15,983 nt of DNA from UBA4582 sp047630175 (GTDB lineage: Bacteria > Pseudomonadota > Gammaproteobacteria > Pseudomonadales > Azotimanducaceae), in assembly GCA_047630175.1 (NCBI GenBank), contig JBLHVI010000072.1, positions 1 through 15,983 of the forward strand, in the 5' to 3' direction. Position numbers and translations under genes: made by a program. The notes beneath the pieces were generated by a model, which did not search any database, had not been told where the DNA came from, and worked only from the letters and a program-made list of their open reading frames with translations. How positions within the stretch are numbered: position 1 is the stretch's first letter; each line of letters begins with the position of its first letter. Shown one piece after another: positions 6,423-14,490 of this stretch.

Positions 6423-8381
6423 TCATTTGAATTGATCAAACACACGGATGGCTGGGCCGAATCCGGTCCCTGCTTCCTGTGCTGCTTGAGTTTCTCTGCG
6501 CATTTCCGCATCGATCCAATGAACATGGTACTCGGTAGGGCCGCTTGAATGCTTGTGGTTGAAGTTTTCGGGATATCGCATCCAGCGCCAGTGACCCAAA
6601 CGATAGAATGGCTGAAAGAAGCCCGGTACAAAAGACGCGTTTTCACGCAGCATCTCGGTCATAGTGTGCGACAGAGCGATCATTTCCTGTTTGTCATCGG
6701 ACGCTCGATAACGGTCTATCAACTGGTCTAGTTCATAGCTTGCCAATGCTTCAAGATTATTCGTCTGGGTCTTTAATTTGCGTGCTGGATTGATGCTGCC
6801 GTCCTCAAGGAAGGCCTTGTCATAAGCATTGTCAGAGTGATAAATCTCCCAGTAGCGCGGATACATCTCCAGCGACACGCCAAAGGCAGAAAAGTGGATA
6901 TCGTGTTGCTTCTCCTGCACTTTCTTCCAGCCGGCAGTGCCATCGAGAACTTCAATGCGTAATTCGAGACCAGCCTTGAGGGCTTCTTCTTTGAGGATGG
7001 TTATGACATCTTTCATGGATTCGTAGCCGGTGGACAGCGTAAAAGCCAGCTTCTGGCCTTGATTATTAATCAAAATGCCATCGGCGTTGCGTTGCGTAAA
7101 GCCTGCCTTTTCAAAGGCTTCCAGCGCCTTGTCGATGTCATACTCGCGGGCCGTCAACGTCGGATGACTGAACTCACCATAACCGTCACTAGAGGTTTGC
7201 ATGCGTTGATAGTCGCCGCGGAAGAACTTGTCGATCACCAGCTGCCAATTGGTGGCGTAGTTGATTCCCACGCGTATATCGCGGTTGTCGAGTAATGGCT
7301 GGGAGGTGTTCATCCACAGGCCATAGGTAGGCCTGGGTCGTTGGTTATAGAATACTGTCTTTTGGATATAGCCATTGGCAACGTCGGTATCTGTATTAGG
7401 CAATTTGTCGTACCAGTACTCAGCCAAGTTCAAGCCAAACTGGTCAATATCACCTTTCTTGAAAGCCTCAAAAACCTTGGCTGAATCGCGCATAACGGTG
7501 AGCTGTACGCGGTCTATATTAAAACGATTCTTCCAAAACCTATTGTCCTTGGCCCACCAGTCTTTTAGGCGCGTTAGTGTAATGGAGGTGCCTTTTTTAA
7601 TGTCCTTGTCTTTGATGATGTAAGCGCCAGTAGTGGGTTCGAATTTCCATTGGTAGCGCTCAACATAGTCGTCGCCGAGTTCACGAAAAAAGTGTCTCGG
7701 CTTCGGGTTAAGCTCGAGTACTCTCGACGCTAGGTCGGGTTTTGCTTCAGGCACAGTGATCGAGAAGGTCAAATTATCGAAGCGTGTAATGTTCGTGAAC
7801 TGGTTGGTAAAAGTCTCTTTGTACCAAGGCGCTATTGTGTAGTCAGACTGGTACATAAAGAACATGAACAAAAAGTCTTCGACGGTGACGGCTTCACCAT
7901 CGGACCAGCGCGCGTCGGGGTTAAGCTTCACATAGACGGTTTTCGTCTCAGTATCCACCGCCCAGCTGCTAGCGAGACCGGGATAGAATTCGAAGGTATC
8001 CGGATGCCGATGTGCGAGCAACATGGCGGTGTTGTCCAGTAACCAGGGCCGAAAGGATCCGTTTGAGTCTGGGCCAGCATGTCGCAGAGTGCGTGGAAAG
8101 TCACCGAGCCTGCTGTACTCCGTGCCGCCCTTCACTGCGTTGTCTGAACCGATTTCTGGCTGTTCCATGCCATCTTCCCAAATCAGCCCTGCAGGCAGAT
8201 CAGCGAGAGTTTTGAAGGTAAAAAAGTCAGGGTTGGCCGCATAGTAATCTTTGACCTCTTGAGTGTTGTCAGGGGCTTGGGCCACGGCTTCTTTCGATTC
8301 AGTCTCGCTGTTGCCACAACCGCTGAGCAACCCCCCTAGCAAAAGAATAGCCAGCAGATGTTTGTAAGATGTTAGATGCAT
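6423..8381 (-). CDS. yejA: YejA-like peptide-binding lipoprotein, SBP family 5
   Basis: This is the extracytoplasmic solute-binding component (652 aa) of the peptide importer. The N-terminus is a lipoprotein signal: MHLTSYKHLLAILL, a hydrophobic core, and a lipobox LSGC, so the protein should be anchored to a membrane facing the periplasm. The family 5 signature is clear. KGGTEYSRL lies near the N-terminus, and VYVKLNPDARWSDGEAVTVEDF matches the conserved 'LR..WSDG.pvTAeDv' block. The frame extends to a TTG at 8414 with further ATGs at 8402 and 8393. ATG 8381 is chosen because GAGG sits 6 bases upstream and it gives the best signal peptide. The gene lies 36 bases after yejE. Length, YejB/YejE-type permeases and gene context favour YejA over DppA/OppA. 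Peptides, possibly including peptide-nucleotide compounds, are the inferred substrates. Confidence 0.85.
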   Translation of the reverse strand: MHLTSYKHLLAILLLGGLLSGCGNSETESKEAVAQAPDNTQEVKDYYAANPDFFTFKTLADLPAGLIWEDGMEQPEIGSDNAVKGGTEYSRLGDFPRTLRHAGPDSNGSFRPWLLDNTAMLLAHRHPDTFEFYPGLASSWAVDTETKTVYVKLNPDARWSDGEAVTVEDFLFMFFMYQSDYTIAPWYKETFTNQFTNITRFDNLTFSITVPEAKPDLASRVLELNPKPRHFFRELGDDYVERYQWKFEPTTGAYIIKDKDIKKGTSITLTRLKDWWAKDNRFWKNRFNIDRVQLTVMRDSAKVFEAFKKGDIDQFGLNLAEYWYDKLPNTDTDVANGYIQKTVFYNQRPRPTYGLWMNTSQPLLDNRDIRVGINYATNWQLVIDKFFRGDYQRMQTSSDGYGEFSHPTLTAREYDIDKALEAFEKAGFTQRNADGILINNQGQKLAFTLSTGYESMKDVITILKEEALKAGLELRIEVLDGTAGWKKVQEKQHDIHFSAFGVSLEMYPRYWEIYHSDNAYDKAFLEDGSINPARKLKTQTNNLEALASYELDQLIDRYRASDDKQEMIALSHTMTEMLRENASFVPGFFQPFYRLGHWRWMRYPENFNHKHSSGPTEYHVHWIDAEMRRETQAAQEAGTGFGPAIRVFDQFK

Positions 8382-8387
8382 ATAGAG

Positions 8388-8391
8388 CCTC
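8388..8391 (-). promoter_or_regulatory. ribosome binding site deciding the yejA-like start
   Basis: GAGG on the minus strand lies 6 bases before ATG 8381. The upstream in-frame starts at 8393, 8402 and 8414 (TTG) have no comparable site. Confidence 0.5.
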
Positions 8392-8417
8392 ATGACTGTC
8401 ATTACGGTAGACAATGA

Positions 8418-9500
8418 CTATTTATAAACCGTGAATTTTTTGGGATCGAAGGATTCCCGGATGGCCTCACCGATGAAGGTTACCAGAGTTAACAACGCCA
8501 CCAGCGTAAGAAAAGCTGAAGTGACAATCCAAGGAGCCGTGCGGAGATTCGCGGTGCCTTGTTTGAGGAGTTCGCCGAGGCTGGGAGTCGGCACCGGCAA
8601 ACCAAAACCCAAAAAATCTAGCGCCGTAATTAATGTGACCGCCGAGACGATAGTAAAGGGCATAAAGGTCACCAGCGTCGACATGACGTTGGGCAGTATG
8701 TGATTAAAGATAATGCGGCTGTCGCTGGCGCCAATAACACGGGCGGCGGCAATGTAGTCTCTAGACTTTTCCTTGTACGTTTCGGTGCGCATGTAATAGG
8801 TCATGCCTGGCCATGAAAACAACACGAGCACCAGCAAGAGAATAGCGATGCGCACTGGAATGGAAAGGGTGGCTGGAATAATTGAAAAGACGATGATGAC
8901 GGTGTAGAGCAATGGCACATTTGACCAAATCTCGATGAGGCGCTGGAATATCAGATCGAAAACCCCGCCAAAATAGCCCATAGCACACCCAATAGAGATC
9001 CCAATACCATAAACGCAGACCATAAACGCCAGCGCAAACAGCAGGGCAGTGCGCGTGCCATAAAACAGGCGCGCCAGAATATCGCGGCTGGTGGTATCTG
9101 TGCCTAGGTAATGCTTCAGGCTCATAGACGGTGGCTCTGGCTTGTAAATGCCGCTGGGAGCGTGGTTCTCAAAAGCGCTGTATGGAATCAATGGCATGAT
9201 CACAAAATTGTCACTGCCCTCATCATTAAGGGCAGTCTCTGCAAAGACGCCCTGTAATTGTCGATAGTTTGTCTCGTAGCCATAGTCAAGGCCGAAATCT
9301 GTGCCTGGATGAAAGTCTGAATAAGTGGGGAAGTACCAAGTGTCATCATAGCTAACCATGAGGGCGCGATTGTTGACGAGTAACTCGCCAATACCCGACA
9401 ACAGCATGAAGCCCACTAGCAGCAAGAAACTGAAGTAGCCTCGCTTGATCTCGCGGAAGCGCTTGAGCTTTTTGCGGGTTTGGGGGTTGAGTTCGAACAT
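8418..9500 (-). CDS. yejE: peptide ABC importer permease, YejE type
   Basis: This inner-membrane permease subunit (360 aa) pairs with the YejB-like subunit to form the translocation channel. The N-terminal layout matches YejE: a basic stretch KLKRFREIKRGYFS, a first membrane helix, then a long periplasmic loop with SYDDTWYFPTYSDF. After this come HYLGTDTTSRDILARLFYGTRTAL and several further helices. The EAA loop that contacts the ATPase is AARVIGASDSRIIFNHILPN (~residues 252-271). The C-terminus FIGEAIRESFDPKKF also follows the YejE pattern. ATG 9500 is chosen over the upstream TTG 9539, since it aligns with the usual N-terminus and leaves a 13-base gap after yejB instead of a 26-base overlap. 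The Shine-Dalgarno sequence is weak. Confidence 0.9.
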   Translation of the reverse strand: MFELNPQTRKKLKRFREIKRGYFSFLLLVGFMLLSGIGELLVNNRALMVSYDDTWYFPTYSDFHPGTDFGLDYGYETNYRQLQGVFAETALNDEGSDNFVIMPLIPYSAFENHAPSGIYKPEPPSMSLKHYLGTDTTSRDILARLFYGTRTALLFALAFMVCVYGIGISIGCAMGYFGGVFDLIFQRLIEIWSNVPLLYTVIIVFSIIPATLSIPVRIAILLLVLVLFSWPGMTYYMRTETYKEKSRDYIAAARVIGASDSRIIFNHILPNVMSTLVTFMPFTIVSAVTLITALDFLGFGLPVPTPSLGELLKQGTANLRTAPWIVTSAFLTLVALLTLVTFIGEAIRESFDPKKFTVYK

Positions 9501-9513
9501 TAATGATTGACCA

Positions 9514-10530
9514 CTATTGAAAACGGATTCTAGGATCAACCAGTGCCACCAAAAAATCTGAGAGCAAATTGCCGATTAGGAGTAAAAAACTGCTCAGTAA
9601 CACGATGCCCATGACCACGGGATAATCTCTGTCGAGGACGGCATTGAGACCGAGCAAGCCAAAACCGTTGATATCGAACACCGTCTCAACCAGAAAAGAG
9701 CCGGTGACCAGCAAGGCGATGTTTTGTCCAAAGGTGGTCGCGATAGGAATCATAGAGTTACGCATAGCATGTTTTGTCACGGCTTGGCGGAACGACACAC
9801 CCTTAGCAATCGCCGTGCGGATATAATCTGAGGCAAGGTTGTCTAGCAAGTGATTTTTCAACAGCATGGTCGTGAAGGCGAAGGCCCCAACCAGATAGCA
9901 TATCAAGGGCAATATTGAGTGGTGGATAACGTCGAGGGTTTTGTCGAGAGCGCCCATTTCGTCAAAGCGCATGCTGACGAATCCGCCCATTGGGAACCAC
10001 TCAAGGCGCACTGAAAAGTACAGTAAGAGTAGTGCGCCAAGCACGTAGCCGGGCACTGCGTAGCCAACAAAAATAAGAATAGAGCTGATGTTGTCTACGG
10101 CAGTACGATGTTTGATAGCTTTGAGCATGCCAAGAGGAATGCACACAGAGTAGGTGATGATGAGGGTGACAAGGCCGTAGTACAACGAGACCGGAAAACG
10201 GTCTTGAATGACGTCCCAGACAGGCTCGTTATATCGGTACGAGGAGCCTAAATCGCCGGTAGCGACCTTGGTCGCCCAGTCGATATAGCTTTCGAGTACA
10301 GGTTTATCGAACCCATAGTATTCTTTGAGTTTTTCCAGTTGGGCTTCTGACATGGCCATGCCCTGACCCGCGGACTGACTTGAGCCGCCTGCGTCCATCT
10401 GCTGCGCCTCCATAATAGCGCGCTCTAGCGGTCCGCCTGGCACCAGACGCGTTATCGCAAACACAATGATGGTAACGCCAATGAGCGTAGGAATAATAAG
10501 CAGTAGTCTACGAATGAAATAGTCACGCAT
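9514..10530 (-). CDS. yejB: peptide ABC importer permease, YejB type
   Basis: This first gene of the importer operon encodes an inner-membrane permease (338 aa). MRDYFIRRLLLIIPTLIGVT is the typical start of DppB/OppB/YejB proteins, followed by RLVPGGPLERAI. A long periplasmic insert comes next, including a Gly/Ser/Gln-rich patch (~residues 48-58) and the YGFDKP block. The EAA loop spans ~239-262 (TAIAKGVSFRQAVTKHAMRN), and the protein ends VDPRIRFQ, close to the YejB ending. ATG 10530 is chosen. The frame continues upstream to TTG 10626, but this extension crosses two terminator-like hairpins and does not look like protein. AGGA lies about 16 bases upstream, too far to be convincing, so translation initiation may be weak or controlled. 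Confidence 0.9.
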   Translation of the reverse strand: MRDYFIRRLLLIIPTLIGVTIIVFAITRLVPGGPLERAIMEAQQMDAGGSSQSAGQGMAMSEAQLEKLKEYYGFDKPVLESYIDWATKVATGDLGSSYRYNEPVWDVIQDRFPVSLYYGLVTLIITYSVCIPLGMLKAIKHRTAVDNISSILIFVGYAVPGYVLGALLLLYFSVRLEWFPMGGFVSMRFDEMGALDKTLDVIHHSILPLICYLVGAFAFTTMLLKNHLLDNLASDYIRTAIAKGVSFRQAVTKHAMRNSMIPIATTFGQNIALLVTGSFLVETVFDINGFGLLGLNAVLDRDYPVVMGIVLLSSFLLLIGNLLSDFLVALVDPRIRFQ

Positions 10531-10555
10531 ATGACGCTTTGAGACTTCCTGTCCG

Positions 10556-10578
10556 AAAAAAGAGATTTTTAGTCTCTT
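10556..10578 (-). terminator. second terminator-like hairpin in the yejB leader
   Basis: On the minus strand AAGAGA pairs with TCTCTT (10578-10573 with 10565-10560) around a 7-base loop, followed by TTTT. The stem is short and AU-rich, so it is a weak terminator by itself. It lies 26 bases before the yejB ATG and directly after another such hairpin. Confidence 0.4.
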
Positions 10579-10585
10579 ATAGGTT

Positions 10586-10608
10586 AAAAAATCGCCTGGT
10601 CGAGGCGA
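10586..10608 (-). terminator. first terminator-like hairpin in the yejB leader
   Basis: On the minus strand TCGCCT (10608-10603) pairs with AGGCGA (10597-10592) around a 5-base loop and is followed at once by six T's (10591-10586), the classic minimal intrinsic terminator. No minus-strand gene lies upstream for it to terminate, so it would act as a transcription attenuator for the peptide importer or end a short leader or small RNA. Confidence 0.5.
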
Positions 10609-10721
10609 CTCAGGTTGCAATGACAATGGTCACAACAAACGGCTGGCGGTGGATAAATCGAAATTGATGTTGCCACAAAGCAGGAGTCGGTTAAAGATGA
10701 TTTCACAACGAGCAACACTTT

Positions 10722-10740
10722 GGTGCAAGGACCTTGCGCC
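10722..10740. repeat. 19-bp near-perfect dyad, candidate operator
   Basis: GGTGCAAGG and CCTTGCGCC flank a single central A. The arms are reverse complements with one mismatch. The spacing is too tight for an ordinary RNA hairpin, which favours a dimeric protein binding site. It lies between the divergent yejB and mscS genes. No known regulator family can be named from the motif. Confidence 0.4.
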
Positions 10741-10937
10741 TGTAGGTGATTTTTGTTACGAAAAAGGGACCGCGAAATAGTCGTTACAGGGCTCGCGATT
10801 AATTCGATTGATGTCGCTAATCCAAGCGCAGACCTGAGTGGTTAATAAAGGCGCACGAACAGCTAAAAGTTTTCAGCAACAGTCGGTTATATTTAGAGCG
10901 CACGACACAACGACGGACAATAAGAGGTGTAAAACTC

Positions 10938-11798
10938 GTGGAAAAAGACATACAACAGATACAAGAGATAGTGGACGTAGACAAGTATGCCGACATGGCC
11001 ATCGAAATGGTCATGTCTTATGCGCCTCAATTGGTGCTGGCGCTGGTGACTTTGGTTGTCGGGCTGTGGATTATTGGTGCGGTTTTAAAAGCGGCGAAGA
11101 AGGGTTTTACTCACGGTGGTATGGAGCCGACACTGCAGAAATTCCTTCATAGCTTGATCAATGTAGGTCTTAAGGCATTGCTGGTTATCAGTGTGGCCTC
11201 AATGGTTGGCATAGAAACCACCTCATTCATCGCTGTGCTGGGTGCAGCTGGTCTCGCTGTGGGTTTGGCCTTGCAAGGTAGTTTGGCGAATTTTGCCGGC
11301 GGTGTGCTCATTTTGATGTTGCGCCCTTACAAAGTTGGTGATTTTATAGATAGTTCTGGCGGCATGGGCACAGTGTGCGAAATTGGTATCTTCCATACCG
11401 TCATAACGACGGGCGACAATAAAAGAATTATCATTCCGAACGGCGCCCTATCGAATAGTGCTATTACCAATTTCTCAACCGAGGCGACCCGCCGAGTGGA
11501 TATTGTGTTTGGCATTGGCTACGACGATGATCTGCGTAAAGCCAAGGATATTTTGCGTGGACTTATCGAGGCGGACGAGCGAATTCACAAGGAACCAGCG
11601 CCTATGGTCGTGATTTCTTCGTTGGGTGAGAGCTCCGTCGATATTACAACGCGTTCTTGGGTAGACGCCGCCAACTATTGGCCGGTGTATTTTGAGCTGA
11701 CAGAAAATGCCAAGCTTGCCTTTGATGCTGCGGGTATTACGATTCCGTATCCACAGCGTGATGTGCATGTTTATCAGGCGAGTCCTGCTCAGGCTTAA
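10938..11798 (+). CDS. mscS: small-conductance mechanosensitive channel MscS
   Basis: This inner-membrane channel (286 aa, the same length as E. coli MscS) opens on membrane tension and releases solutes on hypo-osmotic shock. Three N-terminal helices are visible. The pore helix TM3 reads FIAVLGAAGLAVGLALQGS (97-115), with L106 and L110 matching the gate leucines 105 and 109 of E. coli. It is followed by LANFAGGVLILMLRPYKVGDFI and the beta domain with IIIPNGALSNSAITNFS. The C-terminus ends in the family-typical ITIPYPQRDVHV. The start is GTG 10938, with AAGAGGTG about 9-10 bases upstream. Its stop overlaps the stop of the convergent hydrolase gene through a shared TTAA, so no terminator lies between them. 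It appears monocistronic. Confidence 0.95.
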   Translation: MEKDIQQIQEIVDVDKYADMAIEMVMSYAPQLVLALVTLVVGLWIIGAVLKAAKKGFTHGGMEPTLQKFLHSLINVGLKALLVISVASMVGIETTSFIAVLGAAGLAVGLALQGSLANFAGGVLILMLRPYKVGDFIDSSGGMGTVCEIGIFHTVITTGDNKRIIIPNGALSNSAITNFSTEATRRVDIVFGIGYDDDLRKAKDILRGLIEADERIHKEPAPMVVISSLGESSVDITTRSWVDAANYWPVYFELTENAKLAFDAAGITIPYPQRDVHVYQASPAQA

Positions 11799-12955
11799 CG
11801 ACAAACGTCATTAATACAGCCATACAAGGCGTTGATGAGTAACGTTGCGCGCGGTGTAGCACTGGCGTCAGCCTGCATTTGGTTCATGGCATAGCCCAGA
11901 GCCAGATGCTTGTTTGGGTCAGCAAAACCGATAGAGCCGCCCGCGCCAGTATGGCCAAAAGACGCAGGGTTTGGGCCAAATTCTTCGCCGGTATTGAGCA
12001 TGAAGCCTCTGCCTCGGCGCATAGGTTTACCCAGTACAAGGTCTATCTGGTCGTCGACCTCTTGGTGCAATGCGTTCTTCAAGCCTGCCTCACTGATGAT
12101 GCGAGTCCCACCGAGTTCGCCTCCATTGGCCAGCGCCGCGTATATGGTCGCGATGCCTCGGGCATTTGACTGACCGTTAGCGCCGGCAATCTCAGCGCTG
12201 CGCCAAGGAGCGCTGCTGACGTCTTTAAACGGACTGACAGACGGATTCTGTTGGGCAATAGGGAATAAGGCAGGCATAACGGCTTTTTCGGTTTGTGCGG
12301 GTAGTTTACGCGCGCGATTTGGGCCAACCATGGTCGCGCAACGGTGGTGATGTTGTTCGGCCAGTCCGATAAAAAAGTCAGCGCCAAGTGGGCTAGCTAC
12401 ATGATCTTGAAAATATTCGCCGAGGGTCTGTCCTGTAATCCGCCGAATTAATTCTCCGGGGAAGTAGCCCCAGGTAATTGCGTGATAACCTGCGCCGGTG
12501 CCCAAGGGCCACAAGGGGCGTTGAGCCGCGAGCAAGTTAGTCATTTTTTGCCAGTCATAAAGATCACTAGTGGTTAGTTTGGTTTCAACGCCGCACAGAC
12601 CGGCCTGGTGAGAGACCAATTGGGCGACGGTGACGAACTGTTTGCCCGCAGCACCAAATTCCGGCCAGTAAGTGCTGACTTTTTCGGCGTAGTCGATCTT
12701 GCCTTCATCAGCGAGTATCGCTAGAGCCAGAGACCCCATACCTTTAGTCGTTGAGTAAACATTGACCAGCGTGTCGGCGTTCCAGTTTTGCGCGCCGTCT
12801 GGCGCGCAATGGCCGCCCCACAGGTCGGCTACCTTCTCGCCTTGGTAGTAGGCGCAGACACTGCCGCCTACTTCAATATCGTCCCAGAAGGCTTTGAACA
12901 CTTCGCGAACCGGCTCAAAACCGCTACTTACTTCGCCATGAATTATCAATGTCAT
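11795..12955 (-). CDS. serine hydrolase, family VIII esterase / class C beta-lactamase fold
   Basis: This is a penicillin-binding-protein-like serine hydrolase (386 aa). The nucleophile motif SxxK is STTK (S68-K71), preceded by a DTLVNVYSTTKGM context typical of EstB-like family VIII carboxylesterases. The Tyr motif is Y157 in GAGYHAITWG, where true class C beta-lactamases have YxN. The third motif is HTG (335-337) in FGHTGAGGSIGFADP. No signal peptide is seen, so it is likely cytoplasmic, arguing for ester hydrolysis over a periplasmic beta-lactamase role. ATG 12955 has GAGG about 10 bases upstream. It lies about 100 bp downstream of the monooxygenase gene on the same strand and may share its transcript. 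Natural substrate is unknown. Confidence 0.85.
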   Translation of the reverse strand: MTLIIHGEVSSGFEPVREVFKAFWDDIEVGGSVCAYYQGEKVADLWGGHCAPDGAQNWNADTLVNVYSTTKGMGSLALAILADEGKIDYAEKVSTYWPEFGAAGKQFVTVAQLVSHQAGLCGVETKLTTSDLYDWQKMTNLLAAQRPLWPLGTGAGYHAITWGYFPGELIRRITGQTLGEYFQDHVASPLGADFFIGLAEQHHHRCATMVGPNRARKLPAQTEKAVMPALFPIAQQNPSVSPFKDVSSAPWRSAEIAGANGQSNARGIATIYAALANGGELGGTRIISEAGLKNALHQEVDDQIDLVLGKPMRRGRGFMLNTGEEFGPNPASFGHTGAGGSIGFADPNKHLALGYAMNQMQADASATPRATLLINALYGCINDVCR

Positions 12956-13055
12956 TTGTTAGGGCCTCGTTTACCCAAAGTGGGCAAAGCAGTTATTTAA
13001 CTCTGGTGCGGTAAGTTGGTCGGGTTCTTTTCTACACTCGGTTTTTATATATAAA

Positions 13056-14351
13056 TTACATTTCTAAAGGTTGGTCTCTGAAATGCGCAGGATTAGCCAT
13101 GCGTGCTCGTTGAGCGGCTTCCATCATAGGTCCAAACCACTCCGGCAGAGGTGAGTCGCCGCACTGAGCGGCAAGTTTATTAACGTACGGAGTCTGCTTT
13201 TCTGCGAGTTTGTGCCAGTGGCGAGTTTTGACACCGGCGGCATGCAGAGCCTGTGCATGACTTTCGATAGCCTGCAACATCGCCGCTTTCTCAGGAAGCT
13301 TAAACTGGCCAGAGAGCAGGCGAGAGAACCAGCGTGCTTGAATTTCAAACAAAGGAAACGGCACGACTAAGTAGGGCAGTCCAATAAAGGCCAGGTTAGG
13401 GTGCGTCGGTGATATTAAATCTTGGTACAAAGGATGCACCTGATTGTCCGTGACGTTGACGATGTCAGTATCCAAAAAAGGAAACTGGTAGTCGTAGCCC
13501 GTGCAGAACATAAACGTATCAATGTCATTGAGGGCAGGCTCGTCCTCGAAGAAAAGCCTACCCTGGTGATCAAACCCCAGCGGATCTCCGTGGGTGTAGA
13601 TAGGGCTTCTCCCTGATGAAGTGCCTAATGGAGAGCCCGATGAGGGGCGTGGTTGGGGCTTGCCTTGTAGTGCATGCCCGCACCAGTGAACCTCACGGGC
13701 AACGCTCTGGATTTCGCGGGCGATGTCCGAGCCAGAAGCGGCGGCGCCCCATAGCACGACTTTCTTGCCGGTAAAGGCGTGCGGGTCCCTATAGTTATGG
13801 CTGTGCAGGGTGTCGCCCTGGAAATCTTCGATACCGGCGAGTTGTGGTAGCCGGGGCACTGAATAGTGGCCGTTGCAAATCATTACTGCATCGAAGGTTG
13901 CGGTGTTAGCTGTTTGGTCTGGGGCTTTAGAAGCTACGCGCCAGCTGTCTGCTGCGGGCGTAATGTTAGTGACGGTGTGAGACAGCTTGAGAAAAGGCTG
14001 AAGCTTCTGCTCGCGACAAAAATTCTCGAGATAGATCAACACACAACTATGATGTGGGTATCTGTGCCAATCATCTTCGCCACCACCTCTGGCATCGAAA
14101 GGGTAATCGAGAAATGCCATCAGATCGCTGGGTAGGTTGGTACGTAATGACGCATAAATCGATGAATATACGGGGTGTCTGGCGGCTCTGCTACTCAGAT
14201 CGTCATCGGTCTGTGAGTCGTAAACCCAGACACCACCGACACGATCGGCTTGTTCGTACACTGTGGGCGTGTGTCCGGCGCGCAATAATTCCCGTGCGGC
14301 GACCAGGCCAGCAGGACCGGCACCGATTACGGCAACCTGTGCCCTAGTCAT
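13056..14351 (-). CDS. flavin-containing monooxygenase (FMO), class B
   Basis: This NADPH- and FAD-dependent monooxygenase (431 aa) would oxygenate soft nucleophiles (N or S). The FAD Rossmann motif is GAGPAG (10-15). YSSIYASLRTNLPSDLMAFLD lies at ~62-82, and the FMO fingerprint FxGxxxHxxxY is FQGDTLHSHNY (177-187). The NADPH Rossmann motif is GAAASG (202-207), a variant of GxGxSG. The C-terminal block FIGLPYLVVPFPLFEIQARW resembles plant glucosinolate S-oxygenating FMOs and fungal/animal FMOs more than Baeyer-Villiger enzymes. ATG 14351 gives a correctly placed Rossmann fold, but no clear Shine-Dalgarno sequence is seen. It is transcribed away from a ferredoxin-reductase-like gene, with 139 bp between the starts. 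The substrate is not inferable. Trimethylamine or organosulfur compounds are possible in a marine organism. Confidence 0.9.
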   Translation of the reverse strand: MTRAQVAVIGAGPAGLVAARELLRAGHTPTVYEQADRVGGVWVYDSQTDDDLSSRAARHPVYSSIYASLRTNLPSDLMAFLDYPFDARGGGEDDWHRYPHHSCVLIYLENFCREQKLQPFLKLSHTVTNITPAADSWRVASKAPDQTANTATFDAVMICNGHYSVPRLPQLAGIEDFQGDTLHSHNYRDPHAFTGKKVVLWGAAASGSDIAREIQSVAREVHWCGHALQGKPQPRPSSGSPLGTSSGRSPIYTHGDPLGFDHQGRLFFEDEPALNDIDTFMFCTGYDYQFPFLDTDIVNVTDNQVHPLYQDLISPTHPNLAFIGLPYLVVPFPLFEIQARWFSRLLSGQFKLPEKAAMLQAIESHAQALHAAGVKTRHWHKLAEKQTPYVNKLAAQCGDSPLPEWFGPMMEAAQRARMANPAHFRDQPLEM

Positions 14352-14490
14352 GATTTGTTAGTATCTGTATCAAGTAGATGGTGCCTCTAATTTTTATGTG
14401 ATTTGGTCTGGCAATATACCACAGGGTCGCTAGGGACATGAATCAAGCAGGGTCGTGTATCATAGAAGCTTGAGCAAACCGGAGCGAGAC

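Larger units (their letters stand above)
10531..10937. promoter_or_regulatory. divergent intergenic region between yejB and mscS
   Basis: This 407-bp region serves two outward-facing transcription units. It holds the two leader hairpins next to yejB, a 19-bp dyad at 10722-10740, and AAGAGGTG (10922-10929) as the mscS ribosome binding site. No leader peptide with an ATG start is visible on the minus strand between the dyad and the hairpins. Sigma70-like hexamers are present but none matches well enough to call. Confidence 0.5.

Noticed and set aside
9501..9539. TTG start for yejE overlapping yejB
   Set aside because: ATG 9500 matches the usual YejE N-terminus, and the extra residues have no support.
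10531..10626. 32-codon TTG-started extension of yejB
   Set aside because: It runs through two T-tailed hairpins; the normal permease N-terminus begins at ATG 10530.
10838..11152. 104-codon plus-strand frame at the start of mscS
   Set aside because: Out-of-frame shadow of mscS, low complexity in charged residues, no family resemblance.
12973..12985. Small inverted repeat ACCCA/TGGG upstream of the hydrolase
   Set aside because: A four-base stem is expected by chance.
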